Of a DNA stretch of 64,000 nucleotides, positions 43,496-52,580 are shown piece after piece (position 1 is the first letter of the stretch; every line of letters starts with the position of its first letter). Source of the DNA: Thermoleptolyngbya sichuanensis A183 (lineage in GTDB: Bacteria > Cyanobacteriota > Cyanobacteriia > Elainellales > Elainellaceae). Under the pieces are notes generated by a model. The model was given only the letters and a program-made list of their open reading frames with translations, did not search any database and was not told the origin of the DNA. Position numbers and translations under genes: made by a program. The stretch lies in assembly GCF_013177315.1 (NCBI RefSeq), contig NZ_CP053661.1, positions 682,001 through 746,000 of the forward strand, in the 5' to 3' direction.

Positions 43496-43984
43496 GTGCT
43501 TGACACTGCTGACCTGTGCCCCGGATATCTGATTTACCGCAGCACTGGGGTTGATCGAGCGCTGCTGGTTAAGTTTATGCAGCGCACCTACTGCGAACTG
43601 TTTCCTGGCGAAGGGTTTGACCATCTCGCGTACACCGTCGAGCAATATTTCTCTGGCGACACGCCGCTGTGGTGGGTGCGGTCTCATGCGGATGCGAACC
43701 TGCGAATTCCCGATCCGGTGGCTTGTTTGTGGATGGGCAGCGCGGTCGATCAGGTGCGGGGCGATCGCCACGCTCACATTTTCTTGCTCTATGTCTCGCC
43801 AGAGCATCGTCGCCGGGGAATTGGCACCGCCCTGATGCGGCAAGCTGAAGACTGGGCCAGGCTGAGGGGCGATCGCCAGATGGGGCTGCATGTGTTCTGC
43901 CAAAACCAGCCTGCCCAACGGCTATACGAATCGCTGGGCTTTGTGCCGCAGTCGATCTGGATGGTCAAGCTGCTCGACCGCTAG
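43496..43984 (+). CDS. GNAT family N-acetyltransferase
   Basis: A 162-aa acetyl-CoA-dependent transferase. The acetyl-CoA loop is HIFLLYVSPEHRRRGIGTAL (motif A, RRGIGTA at about 102-112), followed by LHVFCQNQPAQRLYESLGF (motif B). The start is GTG 43496 (VLDTADLCPGYLIYRS). The GNAT substrate cannot be told; small-molecule or protein N-acetylation are both possible. It contains two HIP1 octamers. Confidence 0.85.
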   Translation: MLDTADLCPGYLIYRSTGVDRALLVKFMQRTYCELFPGEGFDHLAYTVEQYFSGDTPLWWVRSHADANLRIPDPVACLWMGSAVDQVRGDRHAHIFLLYVSPEHRRRGIGTALMRQAEDWARLRGDRQMGLHVFCQNQPAQRLYESLGFVPQSIWMVKLLDR

Positions 43985-44092
43985 GCAGCGGGAAGGGTTG
44001 AGGTAGAGGGGCAGATTTGGGATTTTAGATTTGGGGCTTCGGTTGCGGGTGGAAGCATCAAGAGCGCTATGCGAGACTGATGTAGGTCAATT

Positions 44093-44128
44093 GGCGATCC
44101 AAAATCGTCAATCTAAAATCCAAAATGA
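44093..44128. repeat. CCAAAAT heptamer repeats
   Basis: GATCCAAAATCGTCAATCTAAAATCCAAAATG, the same heptamer words as at 28530-28605, lies in the 180-bp spacer after the GNAT gene. An inverse ATTTTAGATTTGGGG stands at 44013-44036. Confidence 0.55.
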
Positions 44129-44167
44129 ATTATTTAAGTCAGATTGATGCAAGCAGGAGAACACCCC

Positions 44168-44389
44168 ATGACCCCTACCGAAATTAACTGCGCCGAAGCG
44201 TGTAAAAACGGCTGCGTTCTGGGCGATCGCTGTCCCAATCAGGAATATCGCAACCAGGCGTCGCAGTTTATCGAAACCACGTCGCTGGATAAGATGCTGG
44301 AAATGGCAGAGGAAGCGCTGCGCCGCAAAGCGATGGAGCCGCCCAAGTGGGTTTTCCCAGAAGATGGAATCGGCCCGGATGTTGAGTAA
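44168..44389 (+). CDS. Small Cys-containing protein, function unknown
   Basis: A 73-aa protein starting MTPTEINCAEACKNGCVLGD, chosen because AGGAGA lies 8 bases upstream (the frame itself opens at 44144). Four cysteines in the first 25 residues (NCAEACKNGC and DRCPNQ) suggest metal or Fe-S binding. The rest is helical and charged (LDKMLEMAEEALRRKAMEPP, KWVFPEDG). Similar short proteins with this Cys pattern are conserved in cyanobacteria. The stop is 14 bp before the RluD-type gene, indicating an operon. Confidence 0.75.
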   Translation: MTPTEINCAEACKNGCVLGDRCPNQEYRNQASQFIETTSLDKMLEMAEEALRRKAMEPPKWVFPEDGIGPDVE

Positions 44390-44403
44390 GATACCTGGCA
44401 TTG

Positions 44404-45501
44404 ATGGGGACAGCCTGCGGAGGCACTGTGGATAACCGTCCGAGCAATGATTCAGGCGATTTTGACAATGAAGCGGTTGACGATGAAGCGTTTGACGATG
44501 AAGCGTTTGACGACCCGGAGCTAGCGCCCCAAGGCATTGATGCAGCCGTCGATGTAACCGCCGATGTAGCCGATCTGGAGCTAGTGGTGGATGCGGGAAT
44601 CGGTAGGGGCGATCGCCTCGATCGCTATCTCGCAGCCCGTTTGCCCGATCTGTCCCGCGCCCGCCTGCAAAAGCTAATCGAGCAGGGGCAGGTGCGCGTC
44701 AACGGGGTTCCCTGCACGTCCAAAAAAGCGGAGGTTCAGGGGGGCGATCGCCTCACGGTGTCTATTCCGCCTTCTGAGCCGATGACGCTCCAAGCCGAAG
44801 CCATTCCCCTCAATATCCTGTTTGAAGACGCACACCTGATTATTGTGAATAAGCCCGTGGGTCTGGTGGTGCATCCTGCGCCAGGCCACACCACGGGGAC
44901 GCTGGTGAATGCGCTGCTAGCGCACTGTCCCGACTTAGCGGGCATTGGCGGCGTGCAGCGGCCAGGCATCGTGCATCGGCTGGATAAAGACACCAGCGGT
45001 GCGCTGGCGATCGCCAAGACCGATCAGGCGCATCAGCGTTTACAGGCTCAGTTCAAAACCAAAACCGCCCGACGCACCTATCTGGCAGTAGTCTACGGTG
45101 CGCCCAAGGCAGATGCGGGTACCGTGGACGCGCCCATTGGTCGTCATCCGGTAGATCGCAAAAAAATGGCGATCGTGCCGGAAGATCGCGGCGGGCGACG
45201 CGCCGTGACCCACTGGCAGGTGGTCGAACGCCTGGGCAATTACACGCTGATGCAATTTGACCTGGAAACGGGGCGCACGCACCAGATCCGTGTCCACAGC
45301 GCCCACCTGGGGCATCCGGTGGTAGGCGACCCGGTCTACAGCGGCGGCAAATCTGTCGGCGTGAACTTACCGGGGCAGGCGCTCCATGCCTGGAAGCTGC
45401 GGCTGTATCACCCGATTTCTGAGAAAGAGATCGAGGCGATCGCCCCTCCGCCGGACTCTTTTGCGACGCTTTTGCGCGTTTTGCGGCAGCGTTTTGTGTG
45501 A
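44404..45501 (+). CDS. rluD: RluD-type pseudouridine synthase
   Basis: Isomerises uridines in 23S rRNA (helix 69 in E. coli RluD). The first 60 residues form an acidic extension with a repeated DDEAF unit, unusual for the family. An S4 RNA-binding domain follows (RLDRYLAARLPDLSRARLQK) and then the catalytic domain with GIVHRLDKDTSGALAIAK, where the Asp of RLDKDTSG is the nucleophile, and LETGRTHQIRVH. The C-terminus ends LRVLRQRFV. ATG 44404 follows a TTG (44401); either could serve. The 15-bp spacing from the preceding gene suggests co-transcription. Target uridines are inferred from the family. Confidence 0.93.
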   Translation: MGTACGGTVDNRPSNDSGDFDNEAVDDEAFDDEAFDDPELAPQGIDAAVDVTADVADLELVVDAGIGRGDRLDRYLAARLPDLSRARLQKLIEQGQVRVNGVPCTSKKAEVQGGDRLTVSIPPSEPMTLQAEAIPLNILFEDAHLIIVNKPVGLVVHPAPGHTTGTLVNALLAHCPDLAGIGGVQRPGIVHRLDKDTSGALAIAKTDQAHQRLQAQFKTKTARRTYLAVVYGAPKADAGTVDAPIGRHPVDRKKMAIVPEDRGGRRAVTHWQVVERLGNYTLMQFDLETGRTHQIRVHSAHLGHPVVGDPVYSGGKSVGVNLPGQALHAWKLRLYHPISEKEIEAIAPPPDSFATLLRVLRQRFV

Positions 45502-46101
45502 CAAATCTCAAATTAGCGAAGGACTTGTTTACATTGCTTAAAATTATGAGTACACTCAGACCGCCCTCAGAGAGTATTTATACCTTTGTCCAGGCAACGG
45601 TTTTCAGAATTCTTAAGAGAATCTAAAATGCCAAATTCTGCTTCTATGAGGAGTTGGCAGGCGCGAAAATGTAAACAAATGTGCCGGAAATGATTTGCAG
45701 AAATATGCCGCAAAGCTTTGCCTGTCAAGCCTTTGCGGGCATATCTGAGCGGTTCTATGCAATTTAATAACTTGTAACAAGTAAATGGGTTAACCGCATT
45801 GTATAAAGAGATTCGGAAGGGTACAAACCACAGACAGAGTACGACAATTCGCTGGTTTGCCAGGTTCTAAACCTTCTCATCTAACTGTGAAGTTTTTCTC
45901 GGATTTATGAGAAGCGCCTTGCGTCCGGGAAGATGAGTTCAGCGGCTAAGCCGTTCTCTCTCATCTGTGGGAGCCTTTCCAAGCTGCATGTGTCGCCGTG
46001 TTAACTCAGCACTGCTATCCATCAGCAACAGTGAAGACTGGGCTACCTTTCATCCAGTTTTTAAGACCGAACTCAACCAAAACGATTAGGAGATTGAGTC
46101 C
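45502..46101 (+). promoter_or_regulatory. cpc promoter and leader region
   Basis: A 600-bp gene-free region upstream of cpcB. A TATAAA -10 candidate lies at 45802-45807; no matching -35 is obvious. CTTCTCAT and ATGAGAAG (45873-45880 and 45907-45914) form a leader hairpin about 190 bases before cpcB. AGGAGA at about 46088 is a good ribosome binding site. Light or nutrient control sites could not be recognised by eye. Confidence 0.55.
45873..45914 (+). promoter_or_regulatory. Hairpin in the cpcB leader
   Basis: An 8-bp stem, CTTCTCAT with ATGAGAAG, around a 26-base loop that itself contains TTTTTC. It lies downstream of the probable -10 box, so it should be in the 5' untranslated RNA, where it may affect mRNA stability. 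No attenuator T-run follows. Confidence 0.5.
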
Positions 46102-46620
46102 ATGTTAGATGCTTTCGCTAAAGTCGTTTCCCAGGCTGACACGAAGGGAGAGTTTCTGAGCAGCGCCCAACTCGACGCTCTGAGCAACGTAGTCAAGGAT
46201 GGCAGCAAGCGTCTGGATGCCGTTAACCGCATGACCAGCAACGCTTCCACCATCGTTGCAAACGCTGCACGCTCTCTGTTTGAAGAGCAGCCCCAGCTGA
46301 TCCAGCCCGGTGGAAATGCTTACACCAACCGTCGTATGGCTGCTTGCCTGCGCGACATGGAGATCATCCTGCGCTATGTGACCTATGCAACTCTGGCGGG
46401 TGACTCCAGCGTTCTGGATGACCGCTGCCTGAACGGCTTGCGCGAAACCTATCAAGCGCTGGGCGTGCCCGGTGGTTCTGTGGCTGCTGGCGTTGCCAAA
46501 ATGAAGGACGCCGCAATTTCCATCGTCAACGACCCCAACGGCATCACCAAGGGTGACTGCTCTGCGCTGGTGTCTGAAATTGCCAGCTACTTCGATCGCG
46601 CTGCTGCTGCGGTTGCGTAA
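46102..46620 (+). CDS. cpcB: C-phycocyanin beta subunit
   Basis: A 172-aa light-harvesting globin-like subunit that pairs with CpcA and forms (alpha-beta)3 discs in phycobilisome rods. It opens [20 protein letters not shown]. Phycocyanobilin is bound at Cys82 (RRMAACLRD) and Cys153 ([10 protein letters not shown]), and Asn72 (GGNAYTNR), the site methylated by CpcM, is present. Length and sequence are standard. AGGAGA precedes the ATG by about 8 bases. It is first in the cpc operon. PecB was rejected because no pec lyase genes are present and the sequence follows CpcB. Confidence 0.98.
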   Translation: MLDAFAKVVSQADTKGEFLSSAQLDALSNVVKDGSKRLDAVNRMTSNASTIVANAARSLFEEQPQLIQPGGNAYTNRRMAACLRDMEIILRYVTYATLAGDSSVLDDRCLNGLRETYQALGVPGGSVAAGVAKMKDAAISIVNDPNGITKGDCSALVSEIASYFDRAAAAVA

Positions 46621-46750
46621 TTTGGCTTTGGTGATGGGCTGGTGCTGTCCTGTGCAGCCTCAGGCTCTAGCCTACAGTTCTCGGCTCCGTGCCGACGGTT
46701 TTCAAAATACTCAAGGACAACTTTAGGTTTTTTAGGGAGATATCTCGACT

Positions 46751-47239
46751 ATGAAGACCCCGATTACTGAAGCGATCGCCGCAGCAGATACCCAAGGCCG
46801 TTTCCTCAGCAACACCGAGCTGCAAGCTGTTAACGGTCGCTTCGAGCGTGCCGCTGCCAGCATGGAAGCTGCTCGTGCGCTGACCAATAATGCTCAGCAA
46901 CTGATCGACGGTGCTGCAAATGCCGTGTATCAGAAGTTTCCCTACACCACCCAGATGCAGGGCGCAAACTTTGCCTCGGATTCTCGCGGCAAGTCCAAGT
47001 GCGCTCGTGACATCGGCTACTACCTGCGGATCATCACCTACTCGTTGGTTGCAGGTGGCACCGGCCCGCTGGATGAGTACCTGATCGCTGGTCTGGATGA
47101 AATCAACCGCACCTTCGATCTGTCTCCCAGCTGGTATGTGGAAGCTCTGAAGTATATCAAGGCGAACCACGGTCTGTCTGGTCAGGCTGCAAACGAAGCT
47201 AACACCTACATCGACTACGCAATCAACGCCCTGAGCTAG
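46751..47239 (+). CDS. cpcA: C-phycocyanin alpha subunit
   Basis: A 162-aa partner of CpcB. It opens [20 protein letters not shown]. The single bilin site is Cys84 ([11 protein letters not shown]), the substrate of the CpcE/CpcF lyase encoded downstream. The C-terminus ends [12 protein letters not shown] as in other CpcA. AGGGAG lies about 11 bases upstream of ATG. It is 130 bp after cpcB. A strong hairpin follows, which probably sets the high ratio of subunits to linkers. Confidence 0.98.
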   Translation: MKTPITEAIAAADTQGRFLSNTELQAVNGRFERAAASMEAARALTNNAQQLIDGAANAVYQKFPYTTQMQGANFASDSRGKSKCARDIGYYLRIITYSLVAGGTGPLDEYLIAGLDEINRTFDLSPSWYVEALKYIKANHGLSGQAANEANTYIDYAINALS

Positions 47240-47250
47240 TTGATTGTGCT

Positions 47251-47309
47251 TGCCCGGAAAGGTAAGCAATTGCTGGTTCACGACTGGCAGGGGTTTACCT
47301 TTCCGGGCA
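47251..47309 (+). terminator. Hairpin after cpcA
   Basis: TGCCCGGAAAGGTAA (47251-47265) and TTACCTTTCCGGGCA (47295-47309) form a perfect 15-bp stem with a 29-base loop. No T-run follows, so it more likely causes partial termination or protects the 3' end of the abundant cpcBA mRNA, with read-through to linker genes. Confidence 0.85.
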
Positions 47310-47651
47310 TTGTTATATCTGTGCGCGAGATTTGGGTGGGTGATGTCTAAGTTGCAGGATCTGAACGAAGCTTCTGCACTGGGCTATACCTAGTCTGATC
47401 TGTTCGCACCAATTTGCGATTGAAGCTTCTGTGTTTATTTCGACGCGCTTGTGGCAACGGCGGAAGCAGTCTGGGAACGCAGGCGATCAGAACCGGTGAA
47501 GTTCTGCTGGTTCAGGCTTCTGAGATTTTTGTTCTGGCGTTCGTTCTGGCCTGATGGATTGGTTTTCCGCATTGGGCGCTGAGCTTTGAGCACCCTCTCG
47601 TCACAAGGGCTTTTCAAAACCGAGTGCCAGTTTTAGGAGGAGGGATTTGAG
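47310..47651. other. Spacer between cpcA hairpin and first rod linker
   Basis: A 342-bp gene-free region within the cpc locus. AGGAGGAGGG at 47635-47644 is a strong ribosome binding site for the first linker. No second promoter is clear. Confidence 0.4.
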
Positions 47652-48497
47652 ATGAGCGGTCTGGTTGCGGCAGATCGATTAGGCATTACTGCGTTTTCGC
47701 CGAGCGATCGCGTAGAACTGCGTCCAAACTGGACAGAAGACGACGTGCAGGCTGTGATTTGGGCAGCCTATCGTCAAGTGCTGGGAAATGATCACCTGAT
47801 GGCAAGCGAACGTCTGACCAGCGCAGAGTCGCTCTTGCGCCAGGGGCAGATCAGTGTCCGCGACTTTGTGCGGGCGATCGCCCAGTCTGAACTGTATAAG
47901 GAGAAGTTTTTCTATTCCAATCCCCAGGTTCGATTCATCGAACTGAATTACAAGCATCTGTTGGGCCGCGCACCCTACGATGAGTCCGAGATCGCCTTCC
48001 ATGTTGACCTGTATGACCAGCAGGGCTATGAGGCAGAGATTAACTCCTACCTCGACTCGACGGAATATCAGGAAAGCTTTGGCGATTCAGTCGTGCCGTC
48101 CTATCGCGGGTTCAACTCGCAGCGGGGGCAAAAGACCGTCGGATTTACGCGCATGTTTCGGCTGTACCGGGGCTATGCCAACAGCGATCGCGCTCAGTAT
48201 GGCAAGAACCGCCCCCGGCTGACGCAGGAAGTGGCTCGCAACCTGCCTATGCCGATCCAGCCGCCTTCCACAGGCCGCGTCAGCGAGTTTGTCGGAGCCG
48301 GAGCTGGGTTGGTGGGTGCAGCAGCGGGCGATCGCGACCAGCTCTATCGAGTCCGCTATACCCAGTCCGTTGCCAGCGGACGGGCCCCTCTGCGGCTCAG
48401 CAATCGCGACCTGCTCGTTTCCTACGATCAGCTTTCCACGCGCCTCCAGCAGATCAATCGCGCAGGCGGTCGGGTGCTTAGCATCAGCGCCGTCTAG
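47652..48497 (+). CDS. cpcC2: Phycobilisome rod linker, CpcC type (first copy)
   Basis: An L_R-type linker of 281 aa. The N-terminal PBS linker domain (Pfam00427, about 20-175) with [40 protein letters not shown] and [14 protein letters not shown] sits inside the phycocyanin hexamer. The C-terminal CpcD-like domain (about 215-281) starts QLYRVRYTQ and ends [20 protein letters not shown]. It makes rod-rod contacts between adjacent hexamers. It is a paralogue of the next gene. The numbering C2/C1 follows the two-linker order of Synechocystis and is provisional. Confidence 0.93.
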   Translation: MSGLVAADRLGITAFSPSDRVELRPNWTEDDVQAVIWAAYRQVLGNDHLMASERLTSAESLLRQGQISVRDFVRAIAQSELYKEKFFYSNPQVRFIELNYKHLLGRAPYDESEIAFHVDLYDQQGYEAEINSYLDSTEYQESFGDSVVPSYRGFNSQRGQKTVGFTRMFRLYRGYANSDRAQYGKNRPRLTQEVARNLPMPIQPPSTGRVSEFVGAGAGLVGAAAGDRDQLYRVRYTQSVASGRAPLRLSNRDLLVSYDQLSTRLQQINRAGGRVLSISAV

Positions 48498-48503
48498 GGT
48501 TCA

Positions 48504-48531
48504 GGGTAGCCTCAAGAATCGCCCGCTACCC
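48504..48531 (+). other. Hairpin between the two cpcC genes
   Basis: GGGTAGC and GCTACCC form a 7-bp stem with a 14-base loop right after the first linker stop. No T-run follows. One of several stem-loops in cpc spacers. Confidence 0.5.
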
Positions 48532-48625
48532 GTTTGAGTTCCGGTTTCTAGTGGTTGGGGTTTGGGGTCAGCTTCAAGCGCCAACCGCTTCCAAGCCATT
48601 CGCAAACACGAAGGAGAGATCGACC

Positions 48626-49507
48626 GTGCCAGTTACCGCAGCAGCATCCCGTTTGGGAACATCTCCGTTTGACGGAGCGCCCCGGGTAGAACTCCGCCCC
48701 AATTACACCAAAGAGGATGTCGAAAACGTCATTCGCGCCGTCTATCGGCAGGTGTTGGGCAACGACTACCTGATGAAGTCCGAACGACTCACCAGCGCCG
48801 AATCGCTCCTCCGCGACGGCAACATCAGCGTCCGTGAATTTGTTCGCGCCGTTGCCAAGTCTGACCTTTACAAGCAGAAGTTCCTTTACGGCAACTTCCA
48901 GACCCGCGTGATCGAGCTGAACTACAAGCACCTGCTGGGTCGTGCGCCCTACGATGAGTCGGAAGTCATCTTCCACCTCGACCTGTACGAAACCCAGGGC
49001 TTTGATGCGGATATCGACTCTTACATCGACTCCGAGGAGTATCAGTCTAACTTCGGCGAAAGCATCGTGCCCTACTATCGCGGCTTCGAGTACTATGCCG
49101 GGGCCCGCACGGTTGCCTTTAACCGCATGTTCCGTCTCTATCGCGGCTATGCCAACAGCGATCGCTCTCAGGCAGAGGGCCGCGTGCCCCACCTGGCCCG
49201 CGACCTCGCTCAAAACAAGCCGACCTCTATTGTCAGCCCCTCTGGCAGCGGCAGCTTTGCCTTCTTCCGCGCTTCAGATGATGTGGCTCCCAGCAAGTGC
49301 CTGGGTGGCTCCGTGGGCGAAAGCACCCGCGTCTATCGGGTAGAAGTAGCAGGCCTGCGAAACGGTGGCTCTGGCGTTGGCTATCCCAAGCTGCGCCGCA
49401 GCAGCACTGCTTACCTGGTGCCCTACGATCAGCTCTCTGCCCGGATGCAGCAAATCCAGCGCCAGGGTGGTCGCATCGTTAGCGTGTCGCTAGCCAGCGC
49501 AAGCTAG
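48626..49507 (+). CDS. cpcC1: Phycobilisome rod linker, CpcC type (second copy)
   Basis: A 293-aa rod linker. The start is GTG 48626 ([17 protein letters not shown]), because AAGGAGA lies 8 bases upstream and the opening fits the family; the upstream extension to 48551 is not credible. Pfam00427 linker domain about 20-180 (FIRAVYRQ-like [40 protein letters not shown]) and CpcD-like C-terminus about 225-293 ([36 protein letters not shown]). It links phycocyanin hexamers within rods. It is clearly a tandem duplicate of the preceding gene. Confidence 0.94.
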   Translation: MPVTAAASRLGTSPFDGAPRVELRPNYTKEDVENVIRAVYRQVLGNDYLMKSERLTSAESLLRDGNISVREFVRAVAKSDLYKQKFLYGNFQTRVIELNYKHLLGRAPYDESEVIFHLDLYETQGFDADIDSYIDSEEYQSNFGESIVPYYRGFEYYAGARTVAFNRMFRLYRGYANSDRSQAEGRVPHLARDLAQNKPTSIVSPSGSGSFAFFRASDDVAPSKCLGGSVGESTRVYRVEVAGLRNGGSGVGYPKLRRSSTAYLVPYDQLSARMQQIQRQGGRIVSVSLASAS

Positions 49508-49516
49508 GTTTCAGGA

Positions 49517-49597
49517 ATCAGGGTTTGGGACTTGGCGCTTGAGCCTTTGACTGGCTTCCAGGCTTGCGGCTTGACCTGAACCTCCTGAACCCTGATC
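49517..49597 (+). other. Inverted repeat between cpcC1 and cpcD
   Basis: ATCAGGGTT (49517-49525) and AACCCTGAT (49589-49597) form a 9-bp stem around a long loop that holds further short repeats (GGCTT words). Possibly a mild attenuator between rod linkers and the capping linker. Confidence 0.5.
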
Positions 49598-49634
49598 CCT
49601 CCCTTTTATCCTCTAGACAATGGAGAACAGGACA

Positions 49635-49874
49635 ATGTACGGTCAAACTGCTGTGGGAAGTGCCGCAAATTCGCCTTCTGGGGCGCGGATGTTTCGCTAT
49701 GAAGTCGTGGGTCTGCGTCAGAGCCAAGAGACAGACAAGAATAACTACGCGATTCGCAACAGTGGCAGCGTCTTTTTCACAGTTCCTTATAACCGCATGA
49801 ACGAAGAGATGCAGCGCATCCTGCGGATGGGCGGCAAGATTGTCAAGATCGAACCGCTGACGAGCGATTCATAA
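49635..49874 (+). CDS. cpcD: Small rod-capping linker CpcD
   Basis: A 79-aa linker (Pfam01383) that caps the outer end of phycocyanin rods and limits their length. The frame opens at 49620, but MYGQTAVGSAANSPSGARMF from ATG 49635 is the family start, and GGAG lies 10 bases upstream. The typical end VPYNRMNEEMQRILRMGGKI followed by VKIEPLTSDS is present. It is followed 48 bp later by cpcE. Confidence 0.95.
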   Translation: MYGQTAVGSAANSPSGARMFRYEVVGLRQSQETDKNNYAIRNSGSVFFTVPYNRMNEEMQRILRMGGKIVKIEPLTSDS

Positions 49875-49922
49875 GCACGCGATCGCCCCTTTGGACGGAA
49901 CGCGACACCCCCAGGTTCAGGA

Positions 49923-50771
49923 ATGCTTGACGGAACATCGGAGACGCAGTTTGAGGAATCGACCGCTGTATCGGAAGCCACTGGCGCAGAAGCGCTGACG
50001 GTGGAGCAGGCGATCGCCAATCTTTCCCATCCCGACACCAGCTTGCGCTATTACGCAGCATGGTGGTTGGGGAAGTTTCGTGTGTCTGATCCGGCTGCTG
50101 TGGATGCGCTAATTGCAGCACTCCGCGACGAGTCCGATCGAACCGAACTGGGCGGCTACCCGCTGCGGCGGAATGCGGCCCGGGCCCTGGGGAAGCTGGG
50201 CGATTGCCGTGCCGTTCCGGGGCTGATGGAGTGTCTTGGCTGTGAGGACTTTTATGTGCGCGAGTCGGCGGCGCAGTCGTTAGGAATGCTGGGCGATGCG
50301 TCCTGCGTGCCCGCGCTGCTGGGCCTGTTGGCGGGCGGCGTAGCGGCGGCGATAAAGGTTCCGGGCCGGCCTCACCTGGCCCAGCCCTACGAAGCCATTC
50401 TAGAGGCGCTGGGCGCATTGGGGGCTGTGGAAGCCGTCGAGGTGATTCGTCCCTTTGTCGAGCATCCGCTCCAGCGGGTTCAATATTCGGCGGTGCGGGC
50501 GCTGTACCAGTTGACGGAAGACGCGGCCTACGGCGATCGCCTGGTGGCCGCGCTGCAAAGCGACGACATCAACCTGCGCCGCGTCGCCCTTTCGGATCTG
50601 GGTGCTGTGGGCTATTTGCCCGCCGCCGAGGCGATTGCCACTGCTGCCACCGAAAACAGCTTCAAGCTCTTTTCCCTGAAAGGGCTGCTGGAACGCGCCA
50701 TGCGCCAGTCGCCCCACAGCCTCAGCGCCGATGCGGTCAAAGTGATGACGCTGATGGACGAGATGCTCTGA
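49923..50771 (+). CDS. cpcE: Phycocyanobilin lyase subunit CpcE
   Basis: One half of the heterodimeric E/F-type lyase that attaches phycocyanobilin to Cys84 of CpcA. The 282-aa protein is made of HEAT/E-Z helical repeats: LRYYAAWWLGKFRVSDPAAV, LRRNAARALGKLGDCRAVPG, VRESAAQSLGMLGDASCVPA and others. The C-terminus holds FKLFSLKGLLERAMRQ, a conserved CpcE stretch. Its partner cpcF begins 172 bp further down. A CAGGA sequence lies close before ATG 49923. Confidence 0.95.
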   Translation: MLDGTSETQFEESTAVSEATGAEALTVEQAIANLSHPDTSLRYYAAWWLGKFRVSDPAAVDALIAALRDESDRTELGGYPLRRNAARALGKLGDCRAVPGLMECLGCEDFYVRESAAQSLGMLGDASCVPALLGLLAGGVAAAIKVPGRPHLAQPYEAILEALGALGAVEAVEVIRPFVEHPLQRVQYSAVRALYQLTEDAAYGDRLVAALQSDDINLRRVALSDLGAVGYLPAAEAIATAATENSFKLFSLKGLLERAMRQSPHSLSADAVKVMTLMDEML

Positions 50772-50943
50772 GCAGCCGCCAGGTTGGCCAGCCGCCAAAT
50801 TGTCCGCCAAGTTATCAGATAGCAGAGTTGAATAGCGAAGTTGAAAAAGGCAGCGGGGAAGCAAGCCCCTACCCCTTTTCTCTCAACCCTGTGTCTTTTC
50901 ACGCCGATCCTCTGTCGCTCCCCGCCTCTTTCCTGCTTTATTC

Positions 50944-51615
50944 ATGTCCACCTCCCTTGCCACCCTTATTGCCGACATCGACCGGGCTGATTCCCCGGAA
51001 CGGCTGATCGCGGCAGTGCAGGCCTTGGCGGCAGCGCGTCTGGAAGGGGGCATCCCAACGCTGATTCGAGCGCTGGGGTTCAACAATCCTGGCGCAGCGG
51101 TAACGGCTGTGAAGGGGCTGGTGCAGATGGGTGAAGCGGCGGTGATGCCTCTGTTGACGCTGCTGGATGACTATAACTACGGAGCGCGAGCCTACGCAAT
51201 TCGGGCACTGGCGGCGATCGCCGATCCGCGTGCGCTGGATGTGCTGCTGTCGGCGGCCGAGGCGGACTTTGCTCCCAGTGTGCGCCGCGCGGCCACCAAG
51301 GGCGTAGGGCAGTTGCTCTGGCTCAAGCTGGCAGACTCCGAGCGGGCGATCGCCCAGTCCCGCACCTACGATACGCTCGTTCGCATCCTAGACGATGCTG
51401 ACTGGTCGATCCGCTATGCGGCGATCGCCGGACTGCAAGCCCTAGGACAGTCCACACCCGACTTGCAGCCTCAGATTCTCGAAACACTGCGAACTCTCGC
51501 AGACTCGGATATTGCCGTGCAGGCGCGGGTTCAGTGGGCGATCGCTACGCTGCAATCTCCCCAGCCCGTTCCCAACAGCTTCCCTGGCTCCCAAACCCCA
51601 ATCCCAAACCCCTAA
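50944..51615 (+). CDS. cpcF: Phycocyanobilin lyase subunit CpcF
   Basis: A 223-aa partner of CpcE; the dimer transfers phycocyanobilin to CpcA and can also remove it. HEAT-type repeats include ALGFNNPGAAVTAVKGLVQM, ARAYAIRALAAIADPRALDV, VRRAATKGVGQLLWLKLADS and IRYAAIAGLQALGQ. The C-terminal tail (PVPNSFPGSQTPIPNP) is proline-rich. The sequence before ATG 50944 is pyrimidine-rich (CTCTTTCCTGC) and has no ribosome binding site, so expression may depend on a leaderless or coupled mode. Confidence 0.94.
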   Translation: MSTSLATLIADIDRADSPERLIAAVQALAAARLEGGIPTLIRALGFNNPGAAVTAVKGLVQMGEAAVMPLLTLLDDYNYGARAYAIRALAAIADPRALDVLLSAAEADFAPSVRRAATKGVGQLLWLKLADSERAIAQSRTYDTLVRILDDADWSIRYAAIAGLQALGQSTPDLQPQILETLRTLADSDIAVQARVQWAIATLQSPQPVPNSFPGSQTPIPNP

Positions 51616-51628
51616 ACCTCTAACCACC

Positions 51629-52471
51629 ATGTCAATTCCCCTGCTCGAAATCACACCCAAAACCCAGAACCAGCGCGTACCCGGCTACGATGTTCCCGAC
51701 GAGGACGACGCTCGGATTTATCGCCTGACGGATGCCACCTCCGACACCGATGTCAACAACATCATCTGGGCCTGCTATCGCCAGATCTTCAGCGAGCATC
51801 TGATTTTGGAAAGCTATCGGCAGGAGTTTCTGGAATCGCAACTGCGGAACCGCGCCATTTCCGTGCGCGAGTTTATCCGAGGTCTGGGCAAATCGGAAGT
51901 CTATCGAGAGCAGATTGCCGAACTCAACTCCAACTATCGAGTGGTTGAGCTAACAGTGCAGCGCTTTTTGGGTCGCCCGTCCTACGGCAAACAGGAGCAA
52001 ATCGCCTGGTCGATTGTGATTGCCACCAAAGGGCTGCATGGCTTTATTGATGCGGTGGTGGACAGCGACGAATATCGTTCCAACTTCGGCGACGACATTG
52101 TGCCCTATCAGCGCCGCCGCATGGAGGCACGACCGTTTAATCTGGTGAACCCGCGCTATAACGACTATTGGCGCGGTCGCCTGCTGGAGCGGGAAATGAT
52201 GACCCGTTCTTACTACCAGGTGCGGCAGTATCAGGCGGGCGAACTGGACAAGAAAGTGGTGCGGCAAGCGATTCCGGCATCCTTCTTCATCATGGCAAAG
52301 GGTATCATCACGCCACAGCTTACGCCCCAGCGCGACGTGGCCCGCTCCACCTCCAGCGCCATCAAGGTGCCCGATATGAGCCGCGACGACAACGGCACCC
52401 CCAAGCCTACCGTCAAGCCTGTCGCCGCTCGGTTGCCCTACAGCTATATCCCGCCGCTGAAGAAGAATTAG
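51629..52471 (+). CDS. cpcG1: Rod-core linker CpcG (copy 1)
   Basis: Joins phycocyanin rods to the allophycocyanin core. The 280-aa protein starts MSIPLLEITPKTQNQRVPGY, from ATG 51629, which lies 14 bp after the cpcF stop. The single PBS linker domain (about 30-180) includes IIWACYRQIFSEHLILESYR, SVREFIRGLGKSEVYRE and [20 protein letters not shown]. The C-terminal 100 residues are longer than in the next copy and end PYSYIPPLKKN. No ribosome binding site is seen before the ATG (CTCTAACCACC). First of four cpcG-type genes. Confidence 0.95.
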   Translation: MSIPLLEITPKTQNQRVPGYDVPDEDDARIYRLTDATSDTDVNNIIWACYRQIFSEHLILESYRQEFLESQLRNRAISVREFIRGLGKSEVYREQIAELNSNYRVVELTVQRFLGRPSYGKQEQIAWSIVIATKGLHGFIDAVVDSDEYRSNFGDDIVPYQRRRMEARPFNLVNPRYNDYWRGRLLEREMMTRSYYQVRQYQAGELDKKVVRQAIPASFFIMAKGIITPQLTPQRDVARSTSSAIKVPDMSRDDNGTPKPTVKPVAARLPYSYIPPLKKN

Positions 52472-52580
52472 GGTTTCGGTATCCGGTGTCAGGGGTTGGG
52501 GTTCAGGAATTTACTCACGTCCTGGCCCCTACATCTGGTTCCCAAACCCCTAACTCCTAAACTCTAACCTCTGGAAAACC

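Noticed and set aside
46102-47239. Phycoerythrocyanin (pecB/pecA) instead of cpcB/cpcA
   Set aside because: Sequences follow CpcB/CpcA, and the neighbouring lyases and linkers are cpcE/F and cpcC/D/G, with no pecE/F or pecC.
49843-50418. Minus-strand frame opposite cpcE
   Set aside because: Lies wholly within the well-supported cpcE gene and has a Pro/Ser/Arg-rich composition typical of shadows.
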